Positions 7,333 through 16,732 of a stretch of 64,000 bases of DNA are shown one piece after another. The notes beneath the pieces are model-generated. The model was not told the DNA's origin, ran no database searches, and was given only the letters and a program-made list of their open reading frames with translations. Origin of the DNA: an uncultured Bacilli bacterium (GTDB lineage Bacteria; Bacillota_I; Bacilli_A; RFN20; CAG-826); contig CAKUXV010000002.1 in NCBI GenBank assembly GCA_934700895.1, positions 186,001 to 250,000 of the forward strand, written 5' to 3'. Every line of letters begins with the position of its first letter. Position 1 is the stretch's first letter. The position numbers were made by a program, and so were the translations under genes.

Positions 7333-8260
7333 CGTCGTCTCCTAAAGCCTTTCTCATTTTTGATAAGGCGGTTTCTCGAATTTGGCGCACACGTTCTCGG
7401 CTAATTCCATACCGATCCCCCACTTCTTGAAGAGAAAGCGGTGCTTCTCCATTCAAGCCATAAAGCAAACGAATAAATTCGCGCTCGCGATCGGTTAACA
7501 CCGCCAAAACGGTAGCAACTGTTTTTTCGTCTTCTTCCTGAAGGATGCTTTTATCGATATCCGAAGAGGAATCCGGAATCATATCCTGAAGAGAATAGGA
7601 GTCGTTTTCTGGGCCGATAGGGTTATCGGTAGATACCACTTGAAGAGGCATTTTTAAAAGGGATGTCACCTGTTCCGGCGTAAACCCTTCCATTGATTCA
7701 GCAATTTCTTTGGGGCTGGGTTCGCGCATCAATTTTTGTTCCAATTGCTTTTTAGCGCGGCTAACCTGAGTATATTGCAGAATTTTTTCTTCGGGAATTC
7801 GAATCGCGTGGCCATTTGCCATGATCGTATGCGAAATCTCGTCGCGAATCCCCCGGGTTGCATAGGTCGTGAAACGAGCTTTTCGGTAATCGAATAATTC
7901 TGCCGAATGCAATAAGCCCACATTCCCCGCAGAAATCAAATCGATAAGTGGCAATCCGCGATTCGTATATTCCTTGGCAATGGAGATAACGAGGCGAAGA
8001 TTGCCGTTTGCCAACTGTTTTGCCGCCTCTTTAGCGGAAGCCTTCTCTTCCGGCGAAGCGTCGGCGTTACGGCCCTTCAGAATTGTTTCACCAAAGGCTT
8101 TTTCTTCTTCCTCGGTCAAAAGAGGAAGATTGGTAATCCGGCTTAAATAGTTTTCCACTTCCCCTTTTTGGCTGAGGCGATTCCCTTTTACCTTTTTGGG
8201 AGAACGAATGCTGGAATTGGTATTCCCTTGTATTGAAAGTTTGGTATCCTGAATGGCCAT
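7325..8260 (-). CDS. Second sigma-70 family factor directly downstream of rpoD
   Basis: A 311-residue sigma-70 protein with a short region 1.2 (VENYLSRITNLPLLTEEEE), region 2 ([12 protein letters not shown] ... LIDLISAGNVGL ... RFTTYATRGIRD), region 3 and region 4 with the recognition helix SRERVRQI. It lacks the acidic region 1.1 of the neighbouring RpoD. In the alignment with RpoD, two melting tryptophans become Arg136 and Gly137, and the -10-recognising Gln and Thr become Asp140 and Ser143; the -35-binding helix is kept. It has a good AGGAG site and lies 9 bases after rpoD, so both come from one mRNA. Target promoters are unknown. Confidence 0.92.
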   Translation of the reverse strand: MAIQDTKLSIQGNTNSSIRSPKKVKGNRLSQKGEVENYLSRITNLPLLTEEEEKAFGETILKGRNADASPEEKASAKEAAKQLANGNLRLVISIAKEYTNRGLPLIDLISAGNVGLLHSAELFDYRKARFTTYATRGIRDEISHTIMANGHAIRIPEEKILQYTQVSRAKKQLEQKLMREPSPKEIAESMEGFTPEQVTSLLKMPLQVVSTDNPIGPENDSYSLQDMIPDSSSDIDKSILQEEDEKTVATVLAVLTDREREFIRLLYGLNGEAPLSLQEVGDRYGISRERVRQIRETALSKMRKALGDDDA

Positions 8261-8269
8261 TATTTCTCC

Positions 8270-9694
8270 TTATCGATCGTTGGAATTATCCGAGAAACCA
8301 GTGATGAAGCTGGAATCGCGATAATCTCCTAATTTTTTAGCGCGCGTCGGGTGACGTAATTTCCGAATGGCTTTCGCCTCAATCTGACGGATGCGTTCAC
8401 GCGTAACGCCGAATTCGCGTCCCACTTCTTCCAAAGTACGGGGGCGGTTGTCATCAAGGCCATAACGCAACCGCAAAACTCTTTCTTCGCGGTCGGTTAA
8501 GTCTTTCATGATGTCGTACAATTCATCCTTCAAAAGGGCTTTTGTCGTGTATTCTTCGGGGGATTCCGCGTCTTTATCTTCGATGAAATCACCCAAATGG
8601 GAGTCGTCTTCTTCGCCAATTGGCGTTTCTAATGACACCGGTTCAAGCGCAATCCGCTGAATGTCACGGATTTTTTCCGGGGAGAGCTGTCCCTCCATTT
8701 TTTCGGAGATTTCCTCCGCGGTGGGATCGCGCCCCAATTCCTGAACCAGCTGACGTTGAACGCGAGTCATTTTGTTAATCGTTTCCACCATGTGAACGGG
8801 AATACGGATGGTTCGAGCTTGGTCCGCAATCGCACGGGTGATGGCTTGACGAATCCACCAAGTGGCGTAGGTAGAAAATTTGAAACCTTTGGTGTAATCG
8901 AATTTTTCGACCGCTTTAATCAAGCCCATGTTTCCTTCTTGAATCAAATCCAAGAAGTGCATGCCACGGCCGATATAGTGTTTGGCGATGGAAATAACAA
9001 GACGCAAGTTGGCAGTGATTAATTGGTCTTTGGCGAGTTTGCCATCCTCTTTTTCTTCTTCCGTCGCATTGGGCTGATTGCCAGCCACAATGCGTTTGGC
9101 TAAATCCGTTTCCTCCGCGGCCGTCAAAAGATTAACTTTGCCGATTTCCTTGAGGTACATCTTGACACAGTCATTGTTTTTGACTTCACCGATGGACATG
9201 CGGGATAAATCCGCTTCAGAGATTTGGGCGACTTCTTGTTCGTCGGCGCTTAATTCCGAATCGCCTTCCACTTCGGCGTCGGCTTCATCTTCGGCGATTT
9301 GTTGTTCCATATCCATCAAGTCAGCGGGCACATCCGCTTCCATGTCGTCGTCGTCTTCATCCGATTCCACTTTGATGTTATTTTTGCGGAAAAATTCGAT
9401 GATATCGCTCAGCTGTTCTTCCGTAATATCCAATTTCTCCGTTTCGAACAAGACGTCTTCTACATTGATGGAGCCTTCTTCTTTCCCTTTTTTCAAGAAA
9501 AACTTTTTGATATCTTCGATGGCCTTTTTCTTGGCGAGGTCTTCCTCTTCCTCGCCATCGAAAATTTCTTCTGGGGCCTCTTCTATTTTAGGGACTGCAG
9601 TTTTCTTCTTTGTCTTTTTTTCCGATCCGACTTCGTCTTCTTCGCTTAAGAAGTCGAGTTCGTCATCTACGATGGTTTCTTTTTGTTTTTTCAT
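8270..9694 (-). CDS. rpoD: Primary RNA polymerase sigma factor RpoD (SigA)
   Basis: A 474-residue housekeeping sigma factor. An acidic N-terminal region (about residues 1-175) is followed by region 1.2 ([17 protein letters not shown]), the intact 2.3/2.4 helix [16 protein letters not shown], region 3 and the 4.2 helix [16 protein letters not shown]. It directs RNA polymerase to TTGACA/TATAAT promoters such as those seen here. The start is fixed by AAGGAGGATCAAAAC before the ATG. It sits between dnaG and a sigma paralogue in the classic primase-sigma operon. Confidence 0.97.
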   Translation of the reverse strand: MKKQKETIVDDELDFLSEEDEVGSEKKTKKKTAVPKIEEAPEEIFDGEEEEDLAKKKAIEDIKKFFLKKGKEEGSINVEDVLFETEKLDITEEQLSDIIEFFRKNNIKVESDEDDDDMEADVPADLMDMEQQIAEDEADAEVEGDSELSADEQEVAQISEADLSRMSIGEVKNNDCVKMYLKEIGKVNLLTAAEETDLAKRIVAGNQPNATEEEKEDGKLAKDQLITANLRLVISIAKHYIGRGMHFLDLIQEGNMGLIKAVEKFDYTKGFKFSTYATWWIRQAITRAIADQARTIRIPVHMVETINKMTRVQRQLVQELGRDPTAEEISEKMEGQLSPEKIRDIQRIALEPVSLETPIGEEDDSHLGDFIEDKDAESPEEYTTKALLKDELYDIMKDLTDREERVLRLRYGLDDNRPRTLEEVGREFGVTRERIRQIEAKAIRKLRHPTRAKKLGDYRDSSFITGFSDNSNDR

Positions 9695-9734
9695 ATGTTT
9701 TGATCCTCCTTATTTCACGAACGCGTTTCCGCGA

Positions 9735-11585
9735 TTAATCTTTTTCTTTTATTTGTTTTTTCCACTCCTCTCCTCGTTTTTCAGCAAACGCCTTTAAGGC
9801 AGATGCGGCTAGTCGGCTATCACCGGTTTCCACCGCTTTAATAATGAGTTTCTTTTGCCCTAACCGTTGTTTTTCTTCCGCAATCACTTTGCTGCATCGA
9901 TCCAGCAAAGAAGGGGTATAAGGCAAGGTAGGGGGTTCATCGGCAACCGAAGCAATGATGTTGCTCATGGGGTTGTTGGAGGCCGTCGGCTCATTTTCTT
10001 CGATGAAAGAGAGCAATCCCGCTATCTCAAATCCGTCATCGGCAACTTCGGAGGCATATTGAAGCAAATAGAACAGTATTTGCCTGTAATTCTCTGAATA
10101 GAACGGATTGTCTCGCGATTGGATATCTTTGCGAGCTTTGTTGTTGGTCAGCAAATAATAGAGGATGGTATTTTCGGCAAAATCAAGACGTTGAGACCCT
10201 TTAGCCTGCCCTTTAGGAAAAGGAGCTGTAGGCTGACTGTTCCTACTTTTTGATGGCGATGCAGGCACCTCGATAGATTGCGCAGCAGGACGATTGCTTC
10301 GAGATAAGACGATTCGAAGCGCGCTTTCTTCATATTGGAGAGCTTTGGCCAATTTGGCAATGTGGTTTTCCTTCTCGATGCCCGATTCCCTCATGATGGA
10401 AGGACCAAGACGTTCAATGATTTCCTTCTTCTCTTCTGGTCGATTGGTTTTTTTGAAGTGAAGCAAATATGAAAGTTGGAAATCGATAGGGTCGGAGAGA
10501 GTTTGCATCCTCTTAACCAAGGCATCCTTTCCGTCTTCTTGAAGAATATCGTCCGGATCACGCAAGTCATTACCGTAATCCACGATTTGGAATGGGACGT
10601 TGGCGGCGGATAGCTCTTCCATTGCTCCAATCATTCCGGTTTGCCCCGCCAAATCTCCGTCAAGGCAAAGCCGAATTTCACATCGTAGCCTTTTTAATAA
10701 GGCGACCTGATTTTTGGTTAGGGCGACCCCCATAAGGGCTATCGCGTTGGGCAGGCCGGCTTTGTTAAGGGCCATGACATCCATGAAGCCTTCCAAAACA
10801 TAGCAATATCCATCGTGATGAGCGGATTCCGTGACGTTATGATAGTTATAAAGAATATCCCCTTTATGGAAGAGCGGGGTCTCTGGGGAATTGCGGTATT
10901 TTCCAGAATGGGGGTCGCGAATGATTTGTCGTGCGCTAAATCCAATGACGGCTCCACGATTGTCCCAAAGAGGGAAGGTGATTCGTCCAGCATTAACATC
11001 ACGCATTTCCGAATCTGAAACGTTCGAAATTCCGATTTCTTCAATGTTTTTGGGAGAAAAGCCTTTGGCTCTTAGAAAACGGACCGTTGCAGAACCATCC
11101 ATAGGCGCGTAGCCGATTCCGAATTTGGCCTGCGTAGCTTCGTCGAGGTTTCTTTTGGCCAAATATTCCCTTGCGGCGGCTCCTTCTTCTGTGGAAAGCG
11201 CATACCGATAATAGTTTTGAAGCGTGTCAATGCAATCCAACAGCCGCTTCTTTTGCGGGTCAATGGTAGGCAAGGGGATATCTCGTTCCAAACGAGGGTC
11301 GTGGAATCCAGCGATTTCCGCCGTTTTACGCACCGCTTCCATAAAGGAACAATGGGTGTATTCTTGGACAAAACGAATGGAATTTCCCCCGTGCCCGCAA
11401 ACGAAGCAATGGTAAATCTGCTTTTCTACATTAATGGAAAGGGAGGGATCATGGTCGTCATGAAAAGGGCACCGAGCTGCGAAATTCTTTCCTTTTTTCT
11501 GAAAAGAATCCGGAAGATAGTGTCGAACAACGTCCGCGATATCAGCGGCTTTCAAAACGTCGTTAATCAATTCGCGGTCGTACAC
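9735..11585 (-). CDS. dnaG: DNA primase DnaG
   Basis: A 616-residue primase. The N-terminal CHC2 zinc ribbon has CPFHDDHDPS and CFVCGHGG. The catalytic core contains YVLEGFMDVMAL (TOPRIM acidic residue) and LCLDGDLAGQ, and the C-terminal third is the DnaB-binding region. It makes RNA primers for replication. A longer frame begins with TTG at 11609, but a GGAGG there lies 8-9 bases before a GTG at 11585, so GTG is the probable start. It lies between glyS and rpoD in one operon. Confidence 0.95.
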   Translation of the reverse strand: MYDRELINDVLKAADIADVVRHYLPDSFQKKGKNFAARCPFHDDHDPSLSINVEKQIYHCFVCGHGGNSIRFVQEYTHCSFMEAVRKTAEIAGFHDPRLERDIPLPTIDPQKKRLLDCIDTLQNYYRYALSTEEGAAAREYLAKRNLDEATQAKFGIGYAPMDGSATVRFLRAKGFSPKNIEEIGISNVSDSEMRDVNAGRITFPLWDNRGAVIGFSARQIIRDPHSGKYRNSPETPLFHKGDILYNYHNVTESAHHDGYCYVLEGFMDVMALNKAGLPNAIALMGVALTKNQVALLKRLRCEIRLCLDGDLAGQTGMIGAMEELSAANVPFQIVDYGNDLRDPDDILQEDGKDALVKRMQTLSDPIDFQLSYLLHFKKTNRPEEKKEIIERLGPSIMRESGIEKENHIAKLAKALQYEESALRIVLSRSNRPAAQSIEVPASPSKSRNSQPTAPFPKGQAKGSQRLDFAENTILYYLLTNNKARKDIQSRDNPFYSENYRQILFYLLQYASEVADDGFEIAGLLSFIEENEPTASNNPMSNIIASVADEPPTLPYTPSLLDRCSKVIAEEKQRLGQKKLIIKAVETGDSRLAASALKAFAEKRGEEWKKQIKEKD

Positions 11586-11620
11586 GTTGAAACCCCTCCT
11601 TTCTTTCAATATTTCGTTGT

Positions 11621-13000
11621 TTATTCCCCAATTTTATTATCCAAATAAGCTTTTAAATCCGTTATGGCAATACGCTCTTGTTCCATGGTGTCGCGGTCGC
11701 GAACCGTAACCATATGGTCTTCGGCAGTCTGGAAATCGACGCAAATGCAATAGGGCGTGCCGATTTCATCTTGTCGGCGATAGCGTTTTCCAATGGAACC
11801 CGTTTCGTCGTAGCAGATTGAGAAATGCTTATTGAGCGAGTTTGCAATTACTAACGCCCCTTCACTTAATTTTTTAGAAAGAGGCAAAACGGCAACTTTA
11901 TACGGGGCAAGAGCGGGTTTTAAATGCATAACAACGCGCTTATCTCCATTAGCAAGTTCTTCTTCGTCATAAGCATCCACGGCCACCATTAGGAACAAAC
12001 GATCGAGACCCATGGACGGCTCAATGCAGTAAGGAACGTATTTTTCGTTGGTTTCAGGGTCAAAGTATGTCAAGTCTTGACCGGAGAAATCCATGTGGCG
12101 TTTCAAATCGTAATCCGTACGATCGGCCACACCTAAAATCTCACCCCATCCTAACGAAGGGAAAAGGTATTCAACGTCCGTGGTCGCTTTCGAATAAAAG
12201 GCTAATTCCGCTTGTTCATGATCTCGATAGCGAAGATTTTCATCCTTTACGCCAAGCGAATCGACGAATTTACGGCAGTATTCCTTCCAATAAGCAAACC
12301 ATTCAAGGTCTGTTCCCGGCTTGCAGAAGAATTCCATTTCGCACTGATCGAACTCGCGGGTTCGGAAGGTGAAATTCCCTGGGGTAATTTCATTGCGGAA
12401 GCTTTTACCCGTATTGCAAATGCCAAACGGGAGCTTTTTGCGAGTCGCGCGCTGGACATTTTTGAAATTCACAAAAACGCCTTGCGCTGTTTCAGGACGT
12501 AAATAAACAACGCTGCTGGCATCGTCGGTAACGCCAATATGGGTTTTAAACATCATATTGAACTTGCGAATCGGGGTGAAATCGCTTTTGCCACAAACAG
12601 GGCAAGTCATCGCGTGTTCTTTGATGAAGGCATCCATTTGTTCGAAGGTCATTCCATCGACGTCTGCATCCGGATATTCGCTTTTGATCAGCTCGTCAGC
12701 GCGGTGCCGAGCTTTGCAGGCCTTGCAGTCCACCATGGGGTCATTGAAAGTCGAAACATGTCCCGTGGCTTCCCAAACTTTTGGATTCATCAAAATCGCG
12801 GAATCGATACCAACATTAGTGGGAGATTCTTGGACGAATTTTTTCCACCAAAGATTGCGGATATTCCTTTTCATTTCCGAACCCAAGGGGCCATAGTCCC
12901 AAGTGTTGGACAGTCCGCCATAGATTTGACTTCCTTGAAAGACGAATCCGGCATTCTGGAGGTGCTGAGTAATGGTTTCAAATGAGAATTTGTTTGGCAT
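11621..13000 (-). CDS. glyS: Glycyl-tRNA synthetase, single-chain dimeric type
   Basis: A 459-residue class II synthetase of the alpha2 type, opening with FVFQGSQIYGGLSNTWDYGPLG split over residues 18-40. Motif 2 is TFRTREFDQCEMEFF and motif 3 is IEPSMGLDRLFL. A C-terminal anticodon domain starts with APYKVAVLPL, and a zinc-binding CxxC (CPVCGKSD) is present. It charges tRNA-Gly. AAGGAGG precedes the ATG and a near-consensus promoter lies 45-72 bases upstream. It heads the glyS-dnaG-rpoD-sigma-trmK operon. No T-box is visible. Confidence 0.96.
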   Translation of the reverse strand: MPNKFSFETITQHLQNAGFVFQGSQIYGGLSNTWDYGPLGSEMKRNIRNLWWKKFVQESPTNVGIDSAILMNPKVWEATGHVSTFNDPMVDCKACKARHRADELIKSEYPDADVDGMTFEQMDAFIKEHAMTCPVCGKSDFTPIRKFNMMFKTHIGVTDDASSVVYLRPETAQGVFVNFKNVQRATRKKLPFGICNTGKSFRNEITPGNFTFRTREFDQCEMEFFCKPGTDLEWFAYWKEYCRKFVDSLGVKDENLRYRDHEQAELAFYSKATTDVEYLFPSLGWGEILGVADRTDYDLKRHMDFSGQDLTYFDPETNEKYVPYCIEPSMGLDRLFLMVAVDAYDEEELANGDKRVVMHLKPALAPYKVAVLPLSKKLSEGALVIANSLNKHFSICYDETGSIGKRYRRQDEIGTPYCICVDFQTAEDHMVTVRDRDTMEQERIAITDLKAYLDNKIGE

Positions 13001-13044
13001 TGGAGCCTCCTTATCTTCGAATTGTTACAGAAAAAACCTGTCAA

Positions 13045-13072
13045 ATGTTACGGGGGATATCTATCGTGTCAA
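13045..13072 (-). promoter_or_regulatory. Promoter of the glyS-dnaG-rpoD operon
   Basis: On the minus strand TTGACA (complement of 13067-13072), a 16-base spacer and TAACAT (complement of 13045-13050) lie upstream of glyS. The leader is about 40 bases and includes AAGGAGG. Confidence 0.6.
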
Positions 13073-13105
13073 CCCACTTTAAGGGTACGTCGGAGAAAGA
13101 TACAA

Positions 13106-13837
13106 TCAAATCTTGGATAGCAAATCCAACGTTCGCAGTTTTACGCCCGTATTCTTTTCCAAATAGTGGCCAAGAGACAAATAAATGGGCCGACAAGCCT
13201 CCCAGCCTAAATTTACACGTCCATAATCCGTGATGGGAGCCTTGAAAATGTAACGATAGATTTTCAAAACATCCCTCGACACCCTGCCCATTGTTTCGGC
13301 TTGAAAACAAGAAGGGCAAATAAACCCGCCCGCATCGAGATCAATGGTTTCTATTATATTTCTTGCGCCACAACAAACGCATTCATCGACATCGAGCCCA
13401 ATTCCGCCAATAACCAATAAATGGGCAAAGCAAATTAATCCAACGCAGTAAGGATCGTGCCCCTTTTTTATGGTTTGAAATGCGCTTAATACCCAAGGAA
13501 AGGCTTCCGCGGCCTCGTCTTCTTGCAAAAAACGCAAGGACAATTCGATAAGCAAGTTATCAATGGAGAAGGCGTCTAAATTTTCGCTTGGAAGCAAAGT
13601 CTCCATAAGAGAGGCTTCTTTTAGGGTTGCGCCTCCCTTAGAGTCTATGGACAAAGAAAACTCACAGAAACTCAACGGTTGCAGAAACATGCCCGACTTG
13701 GAGGTCATCCTTTTTACGCCACGGGCATAAAAACTGAAAAAGCCTTCCTTGGATAGACAGGTAATTACGCCGTCGTTTTCTTTGGATGTGGAGTTGCGTA
13801 AAACCACCCCGCTTTTTTTTATCCAATCATTTGTCAT
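13106..13837 (-). CDS. recO: DNA repair protein RecO
   Basis: A 243-residue protein with the RecO layout. An N-terminal OB fold includes GVITCLSKEGFFSFYARGVKR, a helical middle follows, and a zinc finger has CVCCGARN ... GFICPSCF at about residues 150-180. RecO loads RecA and anneals single strands with RecR. It is the last gene of the ybeY-cdd-era-recO run, overlaps era by 11 bases, and this order is conserved in Bacilli. Confidence 0.92.
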   Translation of the reverse strand: MTNDWIKKSGVVLRNSTSKENDGVITCLSKEGFFSFYARGVKRMTSKSGMFLQPLSFCEFSLSIDSKGGATLKEASLMETLLPSENLDAFSIDNLLIELSLRFLQEDEAAEAFPWVLSAFQTIKKGHDPYCVGLICFAHLLVIGGIGLDVDECVCCGARNIIETIDLDAGGFICPSCFQAETMGRVSRDVLKIYRYIFKAPITDYGRVNLGWEACRPIYLSLGHYLEKNTGVKLRTLDLLSKI

Positions 13838-14708
13838 TGTACCCTAAATCCATCAAGGTTTTTGGGGAGTTTCTCCAACCAGGAATAGCTTCAACTTCAA
13901 TCGTTAGATGCGTCACGTGCTCGTGCCACATTCTTTCCAATTCATGACGAGCGGACATGGAGATTTTTTTAATCATTTGTCCGCCTTGACCAATCACAAT
14001 CCCTTTGTGGGCTTTCTTTTCCACAATGATGGTAGCTGAGATGTTGTAACCTCCGCCTTCCTTGGTGAATTCGTCGATACGAACGGCGCTTTGGTGAGGA
14101 ATTTCGTCAAAAAGGAAATGCAGCAACTTCTCGCGAATCACTTCTTTGGCTTGGTATTCCCGGTCTTTATCGGTCAAATAATCCTTAGGATAAAGGGGCT
14201 CCCCCTCTAGAAGATAAGGCTCTAAGGTTGTTTTCACTTCCTTGATGCCGAAATTTTCTTTAAACGATGCTTCAATAACCAAGGAATTGGGATAGGCGTT
14301 TTTAAGTTTTTCTTCGATTTCCCTGGCCCTTTCTACTTTAATAAGGTCAATTTTGTTAAGAACAAACAAAAGTGGCGCATCCGTTTTAATGGAAGAAACG
14401 ATTTTCAAATCCGGGTCCAGTGATTCGGATGAGGCATCCAGAAAATACAAAATGGCGTCTACTCCACGGGAACTTCCGAAGGCGGCACGGCGCATATGGG
14501 ATTCCAGCTTGCCGTCTCCATAATAAATACCCGGAGTATCCACGAATACATACTGGCGGTCTTTTTCCGTCAAAATGCCGCAGATAGAGTCACGCGTGGT
14601 TTGAGCCCGAGGGGAAACAATTGAAATTTTCTTCGAAAGTACACAATTCAAAAAGGTGCTTTTCCCAACGTTGGGGCGCCCCATAATGGCGATGGTTCCA
14701 ATTTTCAT
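13827..14708 (-). CDS. era: GTPase Era
   Basis: A 293-residue ribosome-assembly GTPase. G1 is GRPNVGKST, G3 is DTPGIY and G4 is NKID. The C-terminal KH domain contains GIVIGQGGQMIKKI, which binds the 3' end of 16S rRNA. It overlaps cdd by 4 bases and recO by 11, giving tight translational coupling. The neighbouring ybeY also acts in 16S rRNA processing, in line with the family's usual clustering. Confidence 0.97.
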   Translation of the reverse strand: MKIGTIAIMGRPNVGKSTFLNCVLSKKISIVSPRAQTTRDSICGILTEKDRQYVFVDTPGIYYGDGKLESHMRRAAFGSSRGVDAILYFLDASSESLDPDLKIVSSIKTDAPLLFVLNKIDLIKVERAREIEEKLKNAYPNSLVIEASFKENFGIKEVKTTLEPYLLEGEPLYPKDYLTDKDREYQAKEVIREKLLHFLFDEIPHQSAVRIDEFTKEGGGYNISATIIVEKKAHKGIVIGQGGQMIKKISMSARHELERMWHEHVTHLTIEVEAIPGWRNSPKTLMDLGYNDK

Positions 14709-15109
14709 AAGTCTTCTCCTTTGAACGCAAACGGCAAAAGCTCTTTGGCCGTAGTAAGTTTGGTTTTGTGATTTAAATTACCGAGATAAATAGGTGCATC
14801 TAGTGGAAAAAGTTCCCACAAAACCTGGCGGCACGCTCCACAGGGAGAACATGGCTCTTCCGTGTCCGCCACAAGAGCAAGCGAAACGAAATCCTCTTTC
14901 TTTTTTCCGCACATCAATGCATGGTAGATGGCATTTCTTTCCGCGCACATGCAAAGAGGGAATGACGCATTTTCAATGTTCGCTCCCAAAAACACGCTTC
15001 CATCGGCACATTCTAGCGCCGCCCCTACCGCAAAGTGCGAATAAGGGGAATAAGACAAGGCGCGTGCTTCCTTTGCTTTAGCGAGCAATTCTTCTGAACT
15101 TACCTTCAT
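14705..15109 (-). CDS. cdd: Cytidine deaminase
   Basis: A 134-residue enzyme that deaminates cytidine and deoxycytidine to uridine forms. The zinc-site motifs CAERNAIYHAL (with catalytic Glu) and PCSPCGACRQV are intact. An upstream ATG six codons earlier is possible, but GGAGG sits 7 bases before the ATG at 15109, and that start overlaps the ybeY stop as ATGA. It supports pyrimidine salvage together with pdp and deoC elsewhere in the window. Confidence 0.94.
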   Translation of the reverse strand: MKVSSEELLAKAKEARALSYSPYSHFAVGAALECADGSVFLGANIENASFPLCMCAERNAIYHALMCGKKKEDFVSLALVADTEEPCSPCGACRQVLWELFPLDAPIYLGNLNHKTKLTTAKELLPFAFKGEDL

Positions 15110-15576
15110 GGGTTTTCCTCCTTCCATGCTTGTAAAATCTTTTCTTGAAGCGGGAACATCACTTCTTCCTGCTTCTTCGTCACGTGATCATATCCAAGCA
15201 AATGAAGCATTCCGTGGACAAAAAGGAAGGAAAGTTCTCGCTCAGTGGTGTTGCCAAATTCTTGGGCTTGACGAAGAGCTTGGGGGACGCAAACAAAAAT
15301 TTCCCCCAACAAGATGGGGATATCGTCACCGCCCACAATTTTGCCTAAATTGCTATGGTCGTCCTCGAAGGCAAAACTAATGACATCGGTTACTCGATCA
15401 ATACCCCGATAATCGCGATTAATTGAATGGATTTCTTCTTCTCCGACCAAGCTTAGGTCAATTTCATAATTTTTGTGGACGGATAAAAGGGAGGCGATGA
15501 CGTTTAAAAGCGATTCATATTTGCTTTCCCATTCGTCATATTTAGCATCAAAACGGTTGTCAAATTCTAGTTCCAT
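15106..15576 (-). CDS. ybeY: Endoribonuclease YbeY (16S rRNA maturation)
   Basis: A 156-residue protein with the zinc-binding signature HGMLHLLGYDH near residues 120-130, the hallmark of YbeY. It takes part in 16S rRNA 3'-end maturation and ribosome quality control. Its ATG overlaps the stop of the upstream membrane-protein gene by one base (TAATG) and its end overlaps cdd by 4. Translation may thus depend on the upstream, less conserved gene. Confidence 0.94.
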   Translation of the reverse strand: MELEFDNRFDAKYDEWESKYESLLNVIASLLSVHKNYEIDLSLVGEEEIHSINRDYRGIDRVTDVISFAFEDDHSNLGKIVGGDDIPILLGEIFVCVPQALRQAQEFGNTTERELSFLFVHGMLHLLGYDHVTKKQEEVMFPLQEKILQAWKEENP

Positions 15577-16694
15577 TAACGCTTATCCTCCTTTTTACTT
15601 TCCACCTTTCGCCATTGGTAATAGCAGGCTAAATAGCATATCAAAGGAGAGGCTCCATAGGGAATTGCAAAATAGGAAATAATTCGTCTTTCCTCTGCGG
15701 ATAAAGAGAAAACGACGGAAAGTGCAATGCCAACAATGGCAAGTGCGAAACTGCAGACAAAAGAAAATTTAAGGGAAGGGGTCAGCTGGTCGTCACCATT
15801 ATCTTCGGCGATAAAAGAAACCGGGAGGGCGCACAAAAAGGCAAATAGCGCGTTTAAGCCAATGGACGATCCAAAAAACAGCGGAGTGACATTCTGAGAG
15901 CACTTGCAAAGCGCCAAAACGCAAAAGGATAGGATTTCAAAAAGGAAAAAGAATGCATGATTAACCCAATTTTTCTTGAAATCTTTGGTGAATTCTCCCC
16001 AATGGAATCGTTGATTCCTTTTTAAGGTATTCGAAGATTTTTCGTTTACAATACTCTTCTTTACGAAAACCGCGTCGTCATCCTTCCGGTCTTGATGCTC
16101 GTCGGTCCCTTCCGTGCTTGAAGTTTCGGGAATGAAGGGGGTTTTGAGCCAAAGGGTTTCCGCGTCTTTGATCAAGGATCCCCCCTCTGGTTCTTTATCC
16201 CAGGCCAAATCCGCAATGAGCCCGTCAAAAGCCTGGGTTAGCCGTGTTTTGTCATCCGCGTAGTCAATCTTTTTACAGGGAGCCCATTCGTTTCCGATGG
16301 CCACGCCCAGCGAATGGGGCGTAATTTCAGGAGCGTATATAAGCAGACGGCAAAAAGGCATTTGGTCGAGAAACCGCTGCGTGGAAAGAGATTGTTCTAA
16401 TGCGTTCAAATTGGAAAAATCCAAGAAAAGAAAACTGGAATTATCTTGGGATTTAACTTTTTCTATGAAAAGGGATAAGTCTACATATTTCCGCAGAATA
16501 TAAGCCGATATTGGCTCCGATATGGGTCGGCCATCTAATAAAAACTCCCCGTTCCAGCCAGGCTGTGGTCGGACGAAGTAATTTGCAACCGCCTGGGAAT
16601 CATCGCCATATAAAAAGGTGATCCCCTTCAGCATTCCGCAGAGATGAAACGCGGGACCGTTTTCACTCTCACGCCAAACAAACCCTTCGAGCAT
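15576..16694 (-). CDS. Membrane protein with catalytically dead ABC ATPase-like N-terminal domain
   Basis: A 372-residue protein. Residues ~1-180 resemble an ABC nucleotide-binding domain in outline: GITFLYGDD stands where Walker A should be, GEFLLDGRPIS matches the usual strand after it, and FLFLDFSNLNA sits at the Walker B position. The Walker A Gly-Lys-Ser, the LSGGQ signature and the catalytic Glu are missing, so it should not hydrolyse ATP. A charged linker (~180-245) leads to about four membrane helices (~252-365). It lies 38 bases after the C39 peptidase-membrane gene and is coupled to ybeY. The ABC relationship is my reading, not certain. Confidence 0.55.
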   Translation of the reverse strand: MLEGFVWRESENGPAFHLCGMLKGITFLYGDDSQAVANYFVRPQPGWNGEFLLDGRPISEPISAYILRKYVDLSLFIEKVKSQDNSSFLFLDFSNLNALEQSLSTQRFLDQMPFCRLLIYAPEITPHSLGVAIGNEWAPCKKIDYADDKTRLTQAFDGLIADLAWDKEPEGGSLIKDAETLWLKTPFIPETSSTEGTDEHQDRKDDDAVFVKKSIVNEKSSNTLKRNQRFHWGEFTKDFKKNWVNHAFFFLFEILSFCVLALCKCSQNVTPLFFGSSIGLNALFAFLCALPVSFIAEDNGDDQLTPSLKFSFVCSFALAIVGIALSVVFSLSAEERRIISYFAIPYGASPLICYLACYYQWRKVESKKEDKR

Positions 16695-16732
16695 AAAAAT
16701 ATTTTAACCGATTTCATCGACCTTTGCTTGTT

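Noticed and set aside
9078..9797. Long open frame (239 codons) on the plus strand opposite rpoD
   Set aside because: It is antisense to the acidic RpoD region; its Ser-rich translation only mirrors the Glu/Asp codons. There is no ribosome site or family motif.
13001..13105. T-box or glycine riboswitch before glyS
   Set aside because: The 105-base gap holds a standard promoter and a Shine-Dalgarno but no T-box core or glycine-aptamer motif.
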